Source: Acinetobacter sp. MB5 (lineage in GTDB: Bacteria > Pseudomonadota > Gammaproteobacteria > Pseudomonadales > Moraxellaceae). Taken from it: DNA of 64,000 bases. The stretch lies in NCBI RefSeq assembly GCF_003261585.1, contig NZ_POVU01000009.1:35598-99597 (forward strand), written 5' to 3'. A program made the translations under genes and the position numbers. The notes beneath the pieces were generated by a model, which was not told where the DNA came from, made no database searches, and saw only the letters and a list, made by a program, of their open reading frames with translations. Below, piece after piece: positions 9,733 to 17,803 of the stretch. Position 1 is the stretch's first letter. Each line of letters opens with the position of its first letter.

Positions 9733-11442
9733 TTAATGCTGATGGGCAAGCTCAATGTGATGCAAAATATGTTTACTCATATTCACGGCCATTTCTTCTT
9801 TTGCATAGAACACTTCGCCAATCGCATCGGCACGAATGATCTCGGCTTCCTCTTTACTTTCAGCACAAACCAAGACTTGTACATGCGGATTGAGTTGTTT
9901 GGCAATATCAACAATCCGATGAATATCTAAAATATCCATAGGCGATAAAATTAACATGCGTGCATGCATAATATGCGCCTGAATCAGGACATTGGGTTCA
10001 GTTGCGATACCGCTAACGGCTGCAATGCCTTTCTCACGCAAATTTTCTACAATCTCACGGTTTTCTTCGGCAATCACCACTTTAATATTTTGTTCCATCA
10101 GTGTTTTGGTAATACGACGCCCGACTTCACCATGTCCAACAATAACAACCTGATCGCGTAAATACGCCTGATCCATTTCATCGGGCAGCATGGCAAGCGG
10201 ATCGCCACTGCGTTCAAGTAATCGAGCAAGATGAGAGCGTGCCCGAATCCAGCGCTGGGCAGGTTCAATGGCTGAAAATACAAATGAATTCAGCGTAATT
10301 GAAAATAATGCCCCTGCTAAAATCAGATTTTGTGCTGTTGTGGTGAGTAGCCCTAAAGAAATACCAAGCGTTGCTAAAATAAATGAAAACTCTCCAATTT
10401 GCGCCAAACTTGCACCTACCGTAAGGGCTGTATTAATTGGATAGCGGAAAAACAGGACTAAGCCCATCGCAGCAATCGTCTTACCCAGCATGATAATGGC
10501 AACAACCGCTAAAATATGGAGTGGCTGCTCAATAATAATATGTGGGTCAAACAGCATTCCGACTGAAACGAAGAACAAAATCGAGAAGATTTCACGTAGG
10601 GGAAGGGTTTCTTCTTCGGCACGGTGGCTAAAGTCAGATTCCTTCACGACCATGCCCGCGAAAAATGCGCCGAGCGCCATCGATACGCCAAAAATGGCAT
10701 ACGACCCATAGGCAATAGAAACGGCGCAGGCAACGACGGTTAAGGTAAATAATTCACGGGAACCCAAACGCGCAACAAACTGCATAATGAGGGGGACAAG
10801 GCGCTTGCCAATAATCAGCATAAAGGCAATAAAGCCTGTGACCTTGAGAAAGGTGAGTCCGAGTGTCAGCCAGATATTTGTAGATGTAGCATGCCCATGG
10901 TCTAAACTTTTCCCGCCTAAAAGCATGGCAGTTGCAGGCAGAATGACCAGAACCAAGACCATCACCAAGTCTTCAACCAAGAGCCAGCCGACAGCAATCT
11001 TACCATTCACTGATTCCAATAAGCCGCGATCACTGAGGGCTTTAAGCAATACAACTGTACTAGCACAGGACAAGCTTAAACCAAAGATTAATGCTGAACC
11101 AAAAGACCATCCCCACAGCATACTAACAGCCAAGCCGAGTGATGTAGCAACCGCAATTTGCAGAATTGCTCCAGGTAAAGCAATACGTCTGACTTGGATA
11201 AGGTCATTCAATGAAAAATGCATGCCGACACCAAACATCAAAAACATGACACCGAGTTCAGCAAGTTGGTTCGCTAGGCTTAAATCTGCCACAATTCCTG
11301 GGGTATTGGGACTAATGATAATTCCTGCAACTAGATAACCAATCAAAGGGGGGAGGCGTAGTCGAGCACTAACGTAACCACACAATAACGCTAGACCAAA
11401 ACCCACGGCGAGTAAAACAATCAGGTCAACATTATGCGGCAC
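9733..11442 (-). CDS. ybaL: Monovalent cation:proton antiporter of the KefB/KefC/YbaL type
   Basis: The N-terminal ~390 residues hold about 12 membrane helices of the CPA2 exchanger fold (LPPLIGYLVAGIIISP, ELGVMFLMFGVGMHFS, QIGEFSFILATLG). The C-terminal part is an RCK/TrkA-N nucleotide-binding domain (VVIVGHGEVGRR, the Rossmann glycine motif, ~residue 414). This domain order fits K+ efflux systems, and the N-terminus resembles E. coli YbaL most. The start is GTG, chosen because a strong GAGGAG site lies 8 bases upstream and no ATG fits. It likely exports K+ for H+ in pH or electrophile stress; substrate specificity is inferred. Confidence 0.88.
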   Translation of the reverse strand: MPHNVDLIVLLAVGFGLALLCGYVSARLRLPPLIGYLVAGIIISPNTPGIVADLSLANQLAELGVMFLMFGVGMHFSLNDLIQVRRIALPGAILQIAVATSLGLAVSMLWGWSFGSALIFGLSLSCASTVVLLKALSDRGLLESVNGKIAVGWLLVEDLVMVLVLVILPATAMLLGGKSLDHGHATSTNIWLTLGLTFLKVTGFIAFMLIIGKRLVPLIMQFVARLGSRELFTLTVVACAVSIAYGSYAIFGVSMALGAFFAGMVVKESDFSHRAEEETLPLREIFSILFFVSVGMLFDPHIIIEQPLHILAVVAIIMLGKTIAAMGLVLFFRYPINTALTVGASLAQIGEFSFILATLGISLGLLTTTAQNLILAGALFSITLNSFVFSAIEPAQRWIRARSHLARLLERSGDPLAMLPDEMDQAYLRDQVVIVGHGEVGRRITKTLMEQNIKVVIAEENREIVENLREKGIAAVSGIATEPNVLIQAHIMHARMLILSPMDILDIHRIVDIAKQLNPHVQVLVCAESKEEAEIIRADAIGEVFYAKEEMAVNMSKHILHHIELAHQH

Positions 11443-11533
11443 AACTGACTCCTCAAAAATGTGAGAAAAAGGAAAAGAAAAAATATAAAAATTGAAGATT
11501 TTATAAATATTAGCAATAACCTTAAAAAAAAGG

Positions 11534-11567
11534 CAAAAAAAACGACCCCAAAAGGAGTCGTTTTTTT
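11534..11567. terminator. Bidirectional terminator after rpmG
   Basis: A CGACCCC...GGAGTCG stem with one mismatch is flanked by A-run and T-run, located directly beyond the rpmG stop codon. Confidence 0.8.
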
Positions 11568-11579
11568 CGGAAACTAAAA

Positions 11580-11735
11580 TTATTTGATTTTAGCTTCTTT
11601 GAAAATTACGTGTTGACGGATTTTTGGATCAAATTTTTTGATTTCCATTTTTTCCGGCATAGTACGTTTGTTCTTAGTAGTGGTATAGAAATAACCTGTA
11701 CCCGCAGAAGAAACTAGGCGAATTTTGTCACGCAT
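11580..11735 (-). CDS. rpmG: 50S ribosomal protein L33
   Basis: The 51-codon frame reads [20 protein letters not shown], then [17 protein letters not shown] and ends in EAKIK. It is an L33 without the zinc-binding cysteines (the C-minus form), so it should not need zinc. It lies 12 bases after rpmB, and this rpmB-rpmG order is widespread in Gammaproteobacteria. A terminator follows immediately. L33 sits near the E site of the large subunit. The gene is too short for many ORF lists but the match is clear over the full length. Confidence 0.96.
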
Positions 11736-11747
11736 TTCTATGACTCC

Positions 11748-11984
11748 TTAGATCTTTTGACCTTGAGCACGAAGATCAGCTACAACCTTTTCAATGCCCA
11801 ATTTGTCGATGATACGCATACCTTTAGTAGATAGACGAATACGTACAAAACGTTTTTCGCTTTCTAACCAAAAACGGTGGTGGTGCAGGTTCGGCTCGAA
11901 CCGGCGCTTGGTTTTGTTGTTTGCGTGTGAGACGTTGTTACCAACGACTGGACGCTTGCCGGTAACTTGGCAAACCTTAGACAT
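11748..11984 (-). CDS. rpmB: 50S ribosomal protein L28
   Basis: The 78 residues begin [20 protein letters not shown] and contain the basic [13 protein letters not shown] stretch typical of L28. I use the ATG at 11984: the frame can be extended 19 codons upstream but only L28 starts here in the family. It is the first gene of the rpmB-rpmG unit, with a 12-base gap to rpmG. It binds 23S rRNA in the large subunit and is needed late in assembly. Confidence 0.97.
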   Translation of the reverse strand: MSKVCQVTGKRPVVGNNVSHANNKTKRRFEPNLHHHRFWLESEKRFVRIRLSTKGMRIIDKLGIEKVVADLRAQGQKI

Positions 11985-12151
11985 GGTGGAACTCCATTGA
12001 TGATTTAGCCAACAGCAATCCTGTGGCCAGTCATAAAACAAACAGATTGAATTGATTCAAGGGGCGTTTTATATCAAAAATGCGATTAAAAGACAAGCAA
12101 TTTTACATAAAACGACTCATGAATGTGATCGATAGCTCATGCCTTGATCAT

Positions 12152-13591
12152 TTAGCGCAGTAAAGCCTTGGAAATCAATTTGTGAATGGGTTTGTTGAAC
12201 GGTGGTAGTACAAATTTCAAACTATACAGTTTTGGATTTGACATCATTGAGCGTTCATGTGACAAATTGAAAAAGCCTTCTGGTCCATGATATTTCCCCA
12301 TACCTGATGCACCGATACCGCCAAAGGGCAAGTCATCTTGTGCTACGTGGCTGAGAACCATGTTTTGACCAAAGTGTCCTGAGTGGGTTCGTTCAGCGAC
12401 ATAATCGGCACGAGCCTGATCGAAGTCGAAGTAGTATAACGCAAGTGGACGCGGTCTGCGATTAATAAACTCGATAACTTGCTCGATATCTTCATATTCC
12501 ATAATCGGCAAAATTGGGCCGAAAATTTCATGTTGCATGAGCTGCATCTCTGTCGTCACTCCAGTCACCAGTGTCGGCGCTATTTTTCGGTGCGTGCTGA
12601 GTAATTCATTTTTAGGATTAATTTCAACAATTTTTGCTCCTGAAAGCTGAGCATCTTCTAAATAACGGTGCAGACGTAAATATTGTTTATCATTCACAAT
12701 CGCAGTGTAGTCCTGATTGTTTGCAAGATCGGGATACATCTGCTTGACAGCAATTTTAAAATGTTTTGTGAACTCGTCAGTTTTGCCTTTTGGCAGGAAA
12801 ATATAGTCAGGAGCCACACAGGTTTGTCCTGCATTCCATAATTTTCCTACCGCAACACGTAATGCGACATCTTTCATATGCATAGAAGAATGCACGAGCA
12901 CAGGCGATTTCCCGCCTAGCTCTAAAATCACAGGCACCAGATTTTTAGCAGCCGCTTGCATGACTGTTTTGCCTACACTGGTCGAGCCTGTAAAAATCAT
13001 TTTGTCAAAAGGCAGGTGGCTAAAGGTATCTGAAATGACACCGCCACCATTGACGACCGCAATCAGTTCTTGGGGGAAGGCTTCAGATAAAGCTTTGTCG
13101 AGGACTTTACCGAAATGTGCTGAAGCACTCGACACTTTGATCATGGCATGATTGCCCGCAGCGAGTGCACAAATCAGTGGACCAATGGACAATAGTAAAG
13201 GGTAATTCCACGGTGCGATAATCCCAATCACCCCGAGTGGCTGAAACTGTACCCAGCCTTTGGCAGGCTGATGCAACCAGCTAATATGACGTTTTTCAGG
13301 TTTCATCCATGCCGTGAGGTTTTTGCGATAATAGCGAATCTGTTCGAGACAAGTCAGTATCTCACCAATACGGGTTTCGCCTAAGGCGCGATTACCAAAA
13401 TCTTGACTGATGGCTTCAGCAAATTGATCTTGGTATTTCACCAAAATTGCTTTTAGTCGGTCTAGGCGTTCGATACGATCTTTTGCCGATGGCATGGGAT
13501 AAAGCTGGTAGGCTTGTTTTTGCTGCTGTAGGGTGTGTGTAAGTTGTTGTTCAATACGCTCAGGAGAAATGGGAGAAACTGTGGTTTGCAT
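12152..13591 (-). CDS. Coniferyl-aldehyde-dehydrogenase-like aldehyde dehydrogenase
   Basis: This NAD(P)-dependent aldehyde dehydrogenase has 479 residues. The active-site Glu region LELGGKSPVLV (~residue 223) and catalytic Cys in NAGQTCVAPDY (~257) are both present, as is FTGSTSVGK of the nucleotide site. The length and the hydrophobic basic C-terminus (KLYSLKFVLPPFNKPIHKL) fit class 3-like enzymes annotated as coniferyl aldehyde dehydrogenase (CalB), which oxidise long or aromatic aldehydes. AGGAGG lies 8 bases before the ATG. A divergent TetR gene is 120 bases away and probably controls it. The exact substrate is unknown. Confidence 0.88.
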   Translation of the reverse strand: MQTTVSPISPERIEQQLTHTLQQQKQAYQLYPMPSAKDRIERLDRLKAILVKYQDQFAEAISQDFGNRALGETRIGEILTCLEQIRYYRKNLTAWMKPEKRHISWLHQPAKGWVQFQPLGVIGIIAPWNYPLLLSIGPLICALAAGNHAMIKVSSASAHFGKVLDKALSEAFPQELIAVVNGGGVISDTFSHLPFDKMIFTGSTSVGKTVMQAAAKNLVPVILELGGKSPVLVHSSMHMKDVALRVAVGKLWNAGQTCVAPDYIFLPKGKTDEFTKHFKIAVKQMYPDLANNQDYTAIVNDKQYLRLHRYLEDAQLSGAKIVEINPKNELLSTHRKIAPTLVTGVTTEMQLMQHEIFGPILPIMEYEDIEQVIEFINRRPRPLALYYFDFDQARADYVAERTHSGHFGQNMVLSHVAQDDLPFGGIGASGMGKYHGPEGFFNLSHERSMMSNPKLYSLKFVLPPFNKPIHKLISKALLR

Positions 13592-13631
13592 GGTAGATGC
13601 CTCCTTTGCATATTGTGGATGATAAATATTT

Positions 13632-13649
13632 TTAGAGTAAAAACTCTAA
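13632..13649. promoter_or_regulatory. Palindrome, candidate TetR operator
   Basis: A perfect 7-bp inverted repeat TTAGAGT-AAAA-ACTCTAA lies in the 120-base gap between the divergent aldehyde dehydrogenase and TetR genes, 41 bases from the first start and 63 from the second. Position and symmetry suggest an operator; binding is inferred. Confidence 0.55.
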
Positions 13650-13711
13650 CCAGTCAAGCGTAGATTTGTGCTAGGCTGTTACAGTTTTCTGGCGAAATTC
13701 GGTTGTAGTGA

Positions 13712-14401
13712 ATGTCACAAACAAAAACAGTGAAGACCAAGCAGCGGATCTTGAATTTAAGTCTGCAAATGTTTAATGAACGTGGTGAGCGGGCGGTAAC
13801 GACCAATCATATTGCATCTGCGCTCGAGATGAGTCCTGGCAATTTGTATTACCATTTTCGTAATAAGCAGGAAATTATTAAAGCACTGACGGATCAGTAT
13901 CAACAAGAAACTTTGGATATGCTAGCTTTGCCAAAAAACCGTCAGGTTGATGCAAATGACAAAATTAAATATTTTCAGGTTTTGAGTGATCAGCTTTGGC
14001 GTTATCGTTTTTTGCATCGGGATGTTTATCATCTGGCAGAAAATGATCCTGATTTTAAACAGCAATATGCACAGTTTGCTCGGCAAGTCATGCGTCAGGG
14101 GCAGCGAATTTATCAGGCATTTGTCGATGCAGGTCTCATGAAAATGACGCCTGTGGAAATTGAAGCATTGATTGTGAATATTTGGATTGTACTTACCAAC
14201 TGGACGAATTTTCTGTTCATGACAGGTCATCTGGATGATCAAAATCAGCTTGAAGATAAATGGATTTGGCAAGCATTAAGACAAATGCTATTTCTTGAAG
14301 GGCCTTATTTGCTAGGGGAAAGTCGTGCGGCTTATGAAAGTCTATTGACCAGTATTGGTCAGTTTGACTGGTTTAATCCTTTGGTTTTGGAGCCGCAATA
14401 A
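13712..14401 (+). CDS. TetR family transcriptional regulator
   Basis: The N-terminus is a TetR helix-turn-helix domain (KQRILNLSLQMFNERGERAV, then HIASALEMSPGNLYYHFRNKQEI, residues ~9-57). The remaining ~170 residues are a helical ligand domain with many Trp and Phe, consistent with a hydrophobic effector. It is divergent from the aldehyde dehydrogenase gene, and the 18-base palindrome between them is a likely binding site for local repression. The ligand, perhaps a fatty or aromatic aldehyde or acid, is inferred from the neighbour. No partner gene follows in operon; purU starts 82 bases later. Confidence 0.9.
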   Translation: MSQTKTVKTKQRILNLSLQMFNERGERAVTTNHIASALEMSPGNLYYHFRNKQEIIKALTDQYQQETLDMLALPKNRQVDANDKIKYFQVLSDQLWRYRFLHRDVYHLAENDPDFKQQYAQFARQVMRQGQRIYQAFVDAGLMKMTPVEIEALIVNIWIVLTNWTNFLFMTGHLDDQNQLEDKWIWQALRQMLFLEGPYLLGESRAAYESLLTSIGQFDWFNPLVLEPQ

Positions 14402-14482
14402 TAAAAAGCTATAGGTGTATATCTAAAAAAAGAGTAGAATACTCGGCTATCTTTTTTTAATGAATTATTGATATAGAGCAAC

Positions 14483-15349
14483 ATGAATATGACTACTGCC
14501 AATACCGCACGCTTGCTGATTACCTGTGAAGATAAGCCAGGCATCGTGCAAGCTGTATCGAGTTTTTTGTATCATCAAGGTGCGAACATTACTGCACTCG
14601 ACCAGTATGCTACGGAAGCTCAGGGCGGGCGTTACTTCATGCGTGTTGAGTTTGAACTCGATCATTTACAGAGTCGTAAAGATACTTTATTACAAACCTT
14701 CGATACCAATGTTGCAGAGCGTTATGAAATGCAATGGCGTTTGGCCTTTGTTGGTGATGTGAAAAAAGTCGGTATTCTGGTGTCTAAAGTTGATCACGCT
14801 TTACTTGAGTTGTTGTGGCGTCATTCACGTGGCTCGTTACCGTGTGAAATCACTCAAGTCATTTCAAACCATGAAGATCTTCGTGAAGCAGTTGAAAACT
14901 TTGGCATTCCATTTACTGTCGTTAAAATCACCAAAGACAATAAAGCCGAAGCTTATGCACAAATTGATGAATTGATGCAAGGTAATGATTTGCTGGTGCT
15001 TGCACGTTATATGCAAATCTTGAATGAAGATTTTGTCACCAAGTGGCCGATGAAAATTATCAATATTCACCACTCATTCCTGCCAGCCTTTGTTGGTGCA
15101 AATCCGTACAAGCAAGCCTATGAAAAAGGGGTGAAATTGATTGGTGCCACAGCGCATTATGTGACTGCGGAACTGGATCAAGGTCCAATTATCGAGCAGG
15201 ATGTTGAGCGTGTCAGCCACCAATACAGCGTTGAACAGTTACGTGAACTGGGTGAAGACGTTGAACGTAATGTGCTTGCACGTGCGGTGAAATGGCATTT
15301 AGAAGACCGTGTGATTGTGCATGGTACAAAAACGGTCGTGTTCCAGTAA
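14483..15349 (+). CDS. purU: Formyltetrahydrofolate deformylase
   Basis: The enzyme hydrolyses 10-formyl-tetrahydrofolate to formate and tetrahydrofolate, balancing the one-carbon pool for purine and glycine synthesis. An N-terminal ACT domain (LLITCEDKPGIVQAVSSFL, residues ~10-28) senses amino acids. The formyltransferase-fold domain carries IINIHHSFLPAF (~residues 191-202) and IGATAHYVTAELDQGPII (~217-234), with catalytic His and Asp. The length of 288 residues is normal. Of two close starts (ATG AAT ATG) I take the first. A terminator follows 14 bases after the stop. Confidence 0.96.
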   Translation: MNMTTANTARLLITCEDKPGIVQAVSSFLYHQGANITALDQYATEAQGGRYFMRVEFELDHLQSRKDTLLQTFDTNVAERYEMQWRLAFVGDVKKVGILVSKVDHALLELLWRHSRGSLPCEITQVISNHEDLREAVENFGIPFTVVKITKDNKAEAYAQIDELMQGNDLLVLARYMQILNEDFVTKWPMKIINIHHSFLPAFVGANPYKQAYEKGVKLIGATAHYVTAELDQGPIIEQDVERVSHQYSVEQLRELGEDVERNVLARAVKWHLEDRVIVHGTKTVVFQ

Positions 15350-15363
15350 GCACGATGGCAATA

Positions 15364-15394
15364 AAAAAAGGCATGTTGAACATGCCTTTTTTTA
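15364..15394. terminator. Bidirectional terminator between purU and engB
   Basis: A GGCATGT-TGA-ACATGCC stem is flanked by A-run and T-run, between convergent genes. Confidence 0.9.
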
Positions 15395-15395
15395 T

Positions 15396-16217
15396 TTATG
15401 GGGTTTCAGTTTCGATTTCATCTTCACTGTCATCATGATCATCTTCGGCATCGTCATCAGAAGCCTCAGGAATCATATTGATGTCGATGACTTGTTGGTT
15501 GTCATCTAAGATATAGTGCAGACGGCCAGCCATGACAGCAGCCAATTCTTCCAAACCTTGTTTATTCAGCGAAGAAAACAGTTGAATTGAGAACTGCATT
15601 TTCATTTTCTTCAAGGCTTGTTTTACTTCAAGTAAGGCTTTGTTGGCAGGGCCGCGATTCAGTTTGTCAGCTTTCGTCAAAAGAATGTGAACAAACAATT
15701 TACGCGAATGTGCCCATTCCAGCATCATCAAGTCAAAGTGTTGTAGTGGATGGCGAATATCCATTAAAAGCACCAAGCCTTGCAGGCTTTCACGGTGAAT
15801 CAGATAATTTTCCAGCTCTTTTTGCCAAACGCGCTTCATTTCTTCAGGTACAGCAGCATAACCATAGCCTGGTAAGTCAACCAAACGTTGATTCGGATTG
15901 CCTAAACTGAAAAAGTTAATCATTTGGGTACGGCCTGGTTTTTTTGAGGCGCGTGCCAATTGCTTTTGATTGGTAAGGGCATTAATTGCACTGGATTTCC
16001 CAGCGTTAGACCGACCTGCAAATGCAATTTCATAACCTGTATCTTCTACACAAAGCGCAAGTTTAGGAGCGCTCATCAAGAATTCGGCTTGGCGTAACCA
16101 GTTCAGGGACTGCACCGCATAACCCGTAATTGCTGGGTCAGACTGTTTTTCATAGCTGATCTTGTGCTTGGGTGCAAGTCTCGCTTTGGTGTCTTTAGAT
16201 TTTGCATAACGATGCAT
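15396..16217 (-). CDS. engB: Ribosome biogenesis GTPase YihA/EngB
   Basis: The GTP-binding motifs are clear: G1 GRSNAGKSS (~residues 68-76), G2 region GRTQMINFF, G3 DLPGYGYA and G4 LTKADK. This essential GTPase family assists assembly of the large ribosomal subunit. The protein is 273 residues, longer than the ~210 of E. coli YihA. The extra length is a basic N-terminal arm and a very acidic C-terminal tail (about 20 residues, mostly Asp and Glu) after residue 250. The gene stands alone, ending at the shared terminator with purU. Confidence 0.94.
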   Translation of the reverse strand: MHRYAKSKDTKARLAPKHKISYEKQSDPAITGYAVQSLNWLRQAEFLMSAPKLALCVEDTGYEIAFAGRSNAGKSSAINALTNQKQLARASKKPGRTQMINFFSLGNPNQRLVDLPGYGYAAVPEEMKRVWQKELENYLIHRESLQGLVLLMDIRHPLQHFDLMMLEWAHSRKLFVHILLTKADKLNRGPANKALLEVKQALKKMKMQFSIQLFSSLNKQGLEELAAVMAGRLHYILDDNQQVIDINMIPEASDDDAEDDHDDSEDEIETETP

Positions 16218-16293
16218 AGATAGATTTCACGCGAGATAAAAAATGTCTCGCATAGTATAAAGCAAGCCGCAGCGAGGTGCGAATTTTCAGTTT

Positions 16294-16737
16294 TTACAAA
16301 TTGAGTAGTGCAATTGGTGAGTGTTCGGCAACTGCATTGGGTGTTGATGTGTCGAGGACTTGACCGAGCGTATAAATATTTAAACTGGCATAGAATTGAT
16401 CAACAGCATGATCGAGAATACCTTTTAGACCACATTGCGGACGTAATATACAAGGAGGATTATTACATTCCACAATATTGACTTCGCCTTGGAGAATTTT
16501 GACTAAATCTCCGAGTCGAGCACTTAATGCTTCTGGATTTAAACGAATCCCGCCACCTTTGCCGCGGGTAGTAATAATCCACTGCTGTTTAGCCATGAAG
16601 TGAACAATTTTAACTAAATGGTTGGCAGGCACTTGTAAGCTCTCTGCAAGCTCGGCAATGGTATAAGGCGCTTGGCGAGTTTGGGCGACTGTAATTAAGA
16701 TGCGTAATGCATAATCGGTAAACTTATTAAGCTGCAT
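16294..16737 (-). CDS. nsrR: NsrR, Rrf2-family nitric oxide sensing repressor
   Basis: The sequence starts MQLNKFTDYALRILITVAQ, the winged-helix start of Rrf2 proteins. It carries three cysteines spaced C-x4-C-x5-C (ECNNPPCILRPQCGLK, ~residues 94-109), the same spacing as the [Fe-S] ligands of E. coli NsrR. NO destroys the cluster and relieves repression. I choose the ATG at 16737 because upstream codons have no family counterpart. The gene lies 93 bases downstream of the flavohaemoglobin gene on the same strand. An NsrR-type operator stands in front of that gene, so NsrR probably controls its neighbour. Confidence 0.92.
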   Translation of the reverse strand: MQLNKFTDYALRILITVAQTRQAPYTIAELAESLQVPANHLVKIVHFMAKQQWIITTRGKGGGIRLNPEALSARLGDLVKILQGEVNIVECNNPPCILRPQCGLKGILDHAVDQFYASLNIYTLGQVLDTSTPNAVAEHSPIALLNL

Positions 16738-16758
16738 AAGTAAGACATAATCATATTT

Positions 16759-16817
16759 ATGTACAGATATTAATACTAAAGCCAGTAAAAATGAAACTTT
16801 TGTCAATATCTGTACAT
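16759..16817. repeat. 13-bp perfect inverted repeat upstream of nsrR
   Basis: The arms (16759-16771 and 16805-16817) read ATGTACAGATATT and its exact complement, 33 bases apart, filling the gap between the globin and nsrR genes. There is no T-run on the minus strand, so it is not a typical terminator. It could be a paired operator for nsrR or an RNA hairpin between the two genes. Confidence 0.6.
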
Positions 16818-16830
16818 GAATAGCATTTGA

Positions 16831-17595
16831 TTAGTCGGCAAGTGGGGCTGAAACTTGAACCTGATCGCCAACGTTGTAGTTTGCAAGCAAGATATTGGCA
16901 ACATCATATTCACTATGATTTTCTTCTGGGTGAACTTCAATGTGATATTCAGTATTGTCTTGCTGTGCTGAGAATTTAAATTGTTGGGGTTGCTCAATCT
17001 CGTGATTTGGTACTTTGATTTTTACAGAAATATAAGCACCGATTTGCCCTTCGCTAATCGCATGACCATCAGTCGGCTTAAGTGTAAAACGTTTACCAGA
17101 TTCTAGTGCATCAATGGCTGTAATTTCAAAACCACGCCAGCCAGCCCAGCCGCCATTTTGTGCAGAAAGCTGTTCATATTTTTGCTTTTCAACATTAATT
17201 AAAATATCTGCCAATTGTAGATAGGCCTGTTTCCATGCTTCGATCAATTCTGATTCAAAAGGTACATTAAGCACTTCACTAATTGAGTGAAGTAAGTTTT
17301 CTCCGACAATTGAATATTGATCTGCTTGAATGTCGAGACTGACATGCTTATTGGTAATATGATCTACAGCTTTGGCTAAAACAGTTGGGTTTTCAATATG
17401 TTCAGCATAAGCCAAAACCGCAGCAGCCAAAGCGCGTGGTTGACGACCTGTGCTTTGATGATCAAGGTTGAATACATTTTTGAGTTCAGGGTGATTGCCG
17501 AGCATGCGCTTATAGAAATATGAAGTCAACGCAACTCCATTTTCACGAAGGACAGGTACAGTTGATTTTACAAGTTCGATATGTTCTGGAGTCAT
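16831..17595 (-). CDS. hmp: Short flavohaemoglobin-like protein (globin plus partial reductase domain)
   Basis: Residues 1-140 are a flavohaemoglobin globin: distal Tyr in SYFYKRML (~28), a Gln-containing FNLDHQSTGRQ, the proximal haem His in ITNKHVSL (~84) and DQYSIVGE with the partner Tyr. Residues ~145-254 match the FAD domain, but the usual RxYS flavin motif reads QFKFS. The protein stops just after NVGDQVQVSAPLAD, where normal Hmp (~395 residues) goes on into the NAD(P)H domain. No remnant of that domain fits in the 93 bases before nsrR. It may still bind NO or O2 but probably cannot reduce its own haem from NADH. An NsrR-type operator precedes it. Confidence 0.85.
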   Translation of the reverse strand: MTPEHIELVKSTVPVLRENGVALTSYFYKRMLGNHPELKNVFNLDHQSTGRQPRALAAAVLAYAEHIENPTVLAKAVDHITNKHVSLDIQADQYSIVGENLLHSISEVLNVPFESELIEAWKQAYLQLADILINVEKQKYEQLSAQNGGWAGWRGFEITAIDALESGKRFTLKPTDGHAISEGQIGAYISVKIKVPNHEIEQPQQFKFSAQQDNTEYHIEVHPEENHSEYDVANILLANYNVGDQVQVSAPLAD

Positions 17596-17628
17596 TGCTG
17601 AACCTTCTTATAATGGCTGTGACTATTT

Positions 17629-17651
17629 AAGATGTATTTAAAATATATCTT
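17629..17651 (-). promoter_or_regulatory. NsrR-type operator
   Basis: AAGATGTATTT, one base, AAATATATCTT form an 11-1-11 inverted repeat matching in 10 of 11 positions. This is the known NsrR consensus of enterobacteria (AAGATGYATTT half sites). It lies 34 bases upstream of the globin start, with nsrR encoded next door. Confidence 0.8.
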
Positions 17652-17766
17652 TATAATTAAGAAAACAAGAGCGTCAAATTAAAAATACATAATTTTTTTA
17701 TGGAAATTTTTTAAGCGACTTATATATAAGTAAAAATATTTTTATGCGCTAAATTTGAGGAAAGGT

Positions 17767-17794
17767 GCTTAGTTCCTAAAAGATGGAACTAAGC
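17767..17794 (-). terminator. Hairpin after metC, probable terminator
   Basis: A perfect 10-bp stem GCTTAGTTCC/GGAACTAAGC with an 8-base loop starts 10 bases beyond the metC stop. The tail on the minus strand is only moderately T-rich, so termination may be partial. Confidence 0.55.
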
Positions 17795-17803
17795 AGAAGA
17801 AGG

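Noticed and set aside
10787..11338. 183-codon plus-strand frame opposite the antiporter gene
   Set aside because: The antiporter frame has all family motifs; this frame is rich in Ser, Pro, Lys and Thr in the way expected of a shadow.
13922..14272. 116-codon minus-strand frame opposite the first TetR gene
   Set aside because: The TetR gene has a full helix-turn-helix and ligand domain; this frame has no start site and no motif.
16737..16831. Lost NAD(P)H domain of the globin continuing after the stop
   Set aside because: I read the gap in all frames; only 93 bases remain and they contain the inverted repeat, not a reductase domain.
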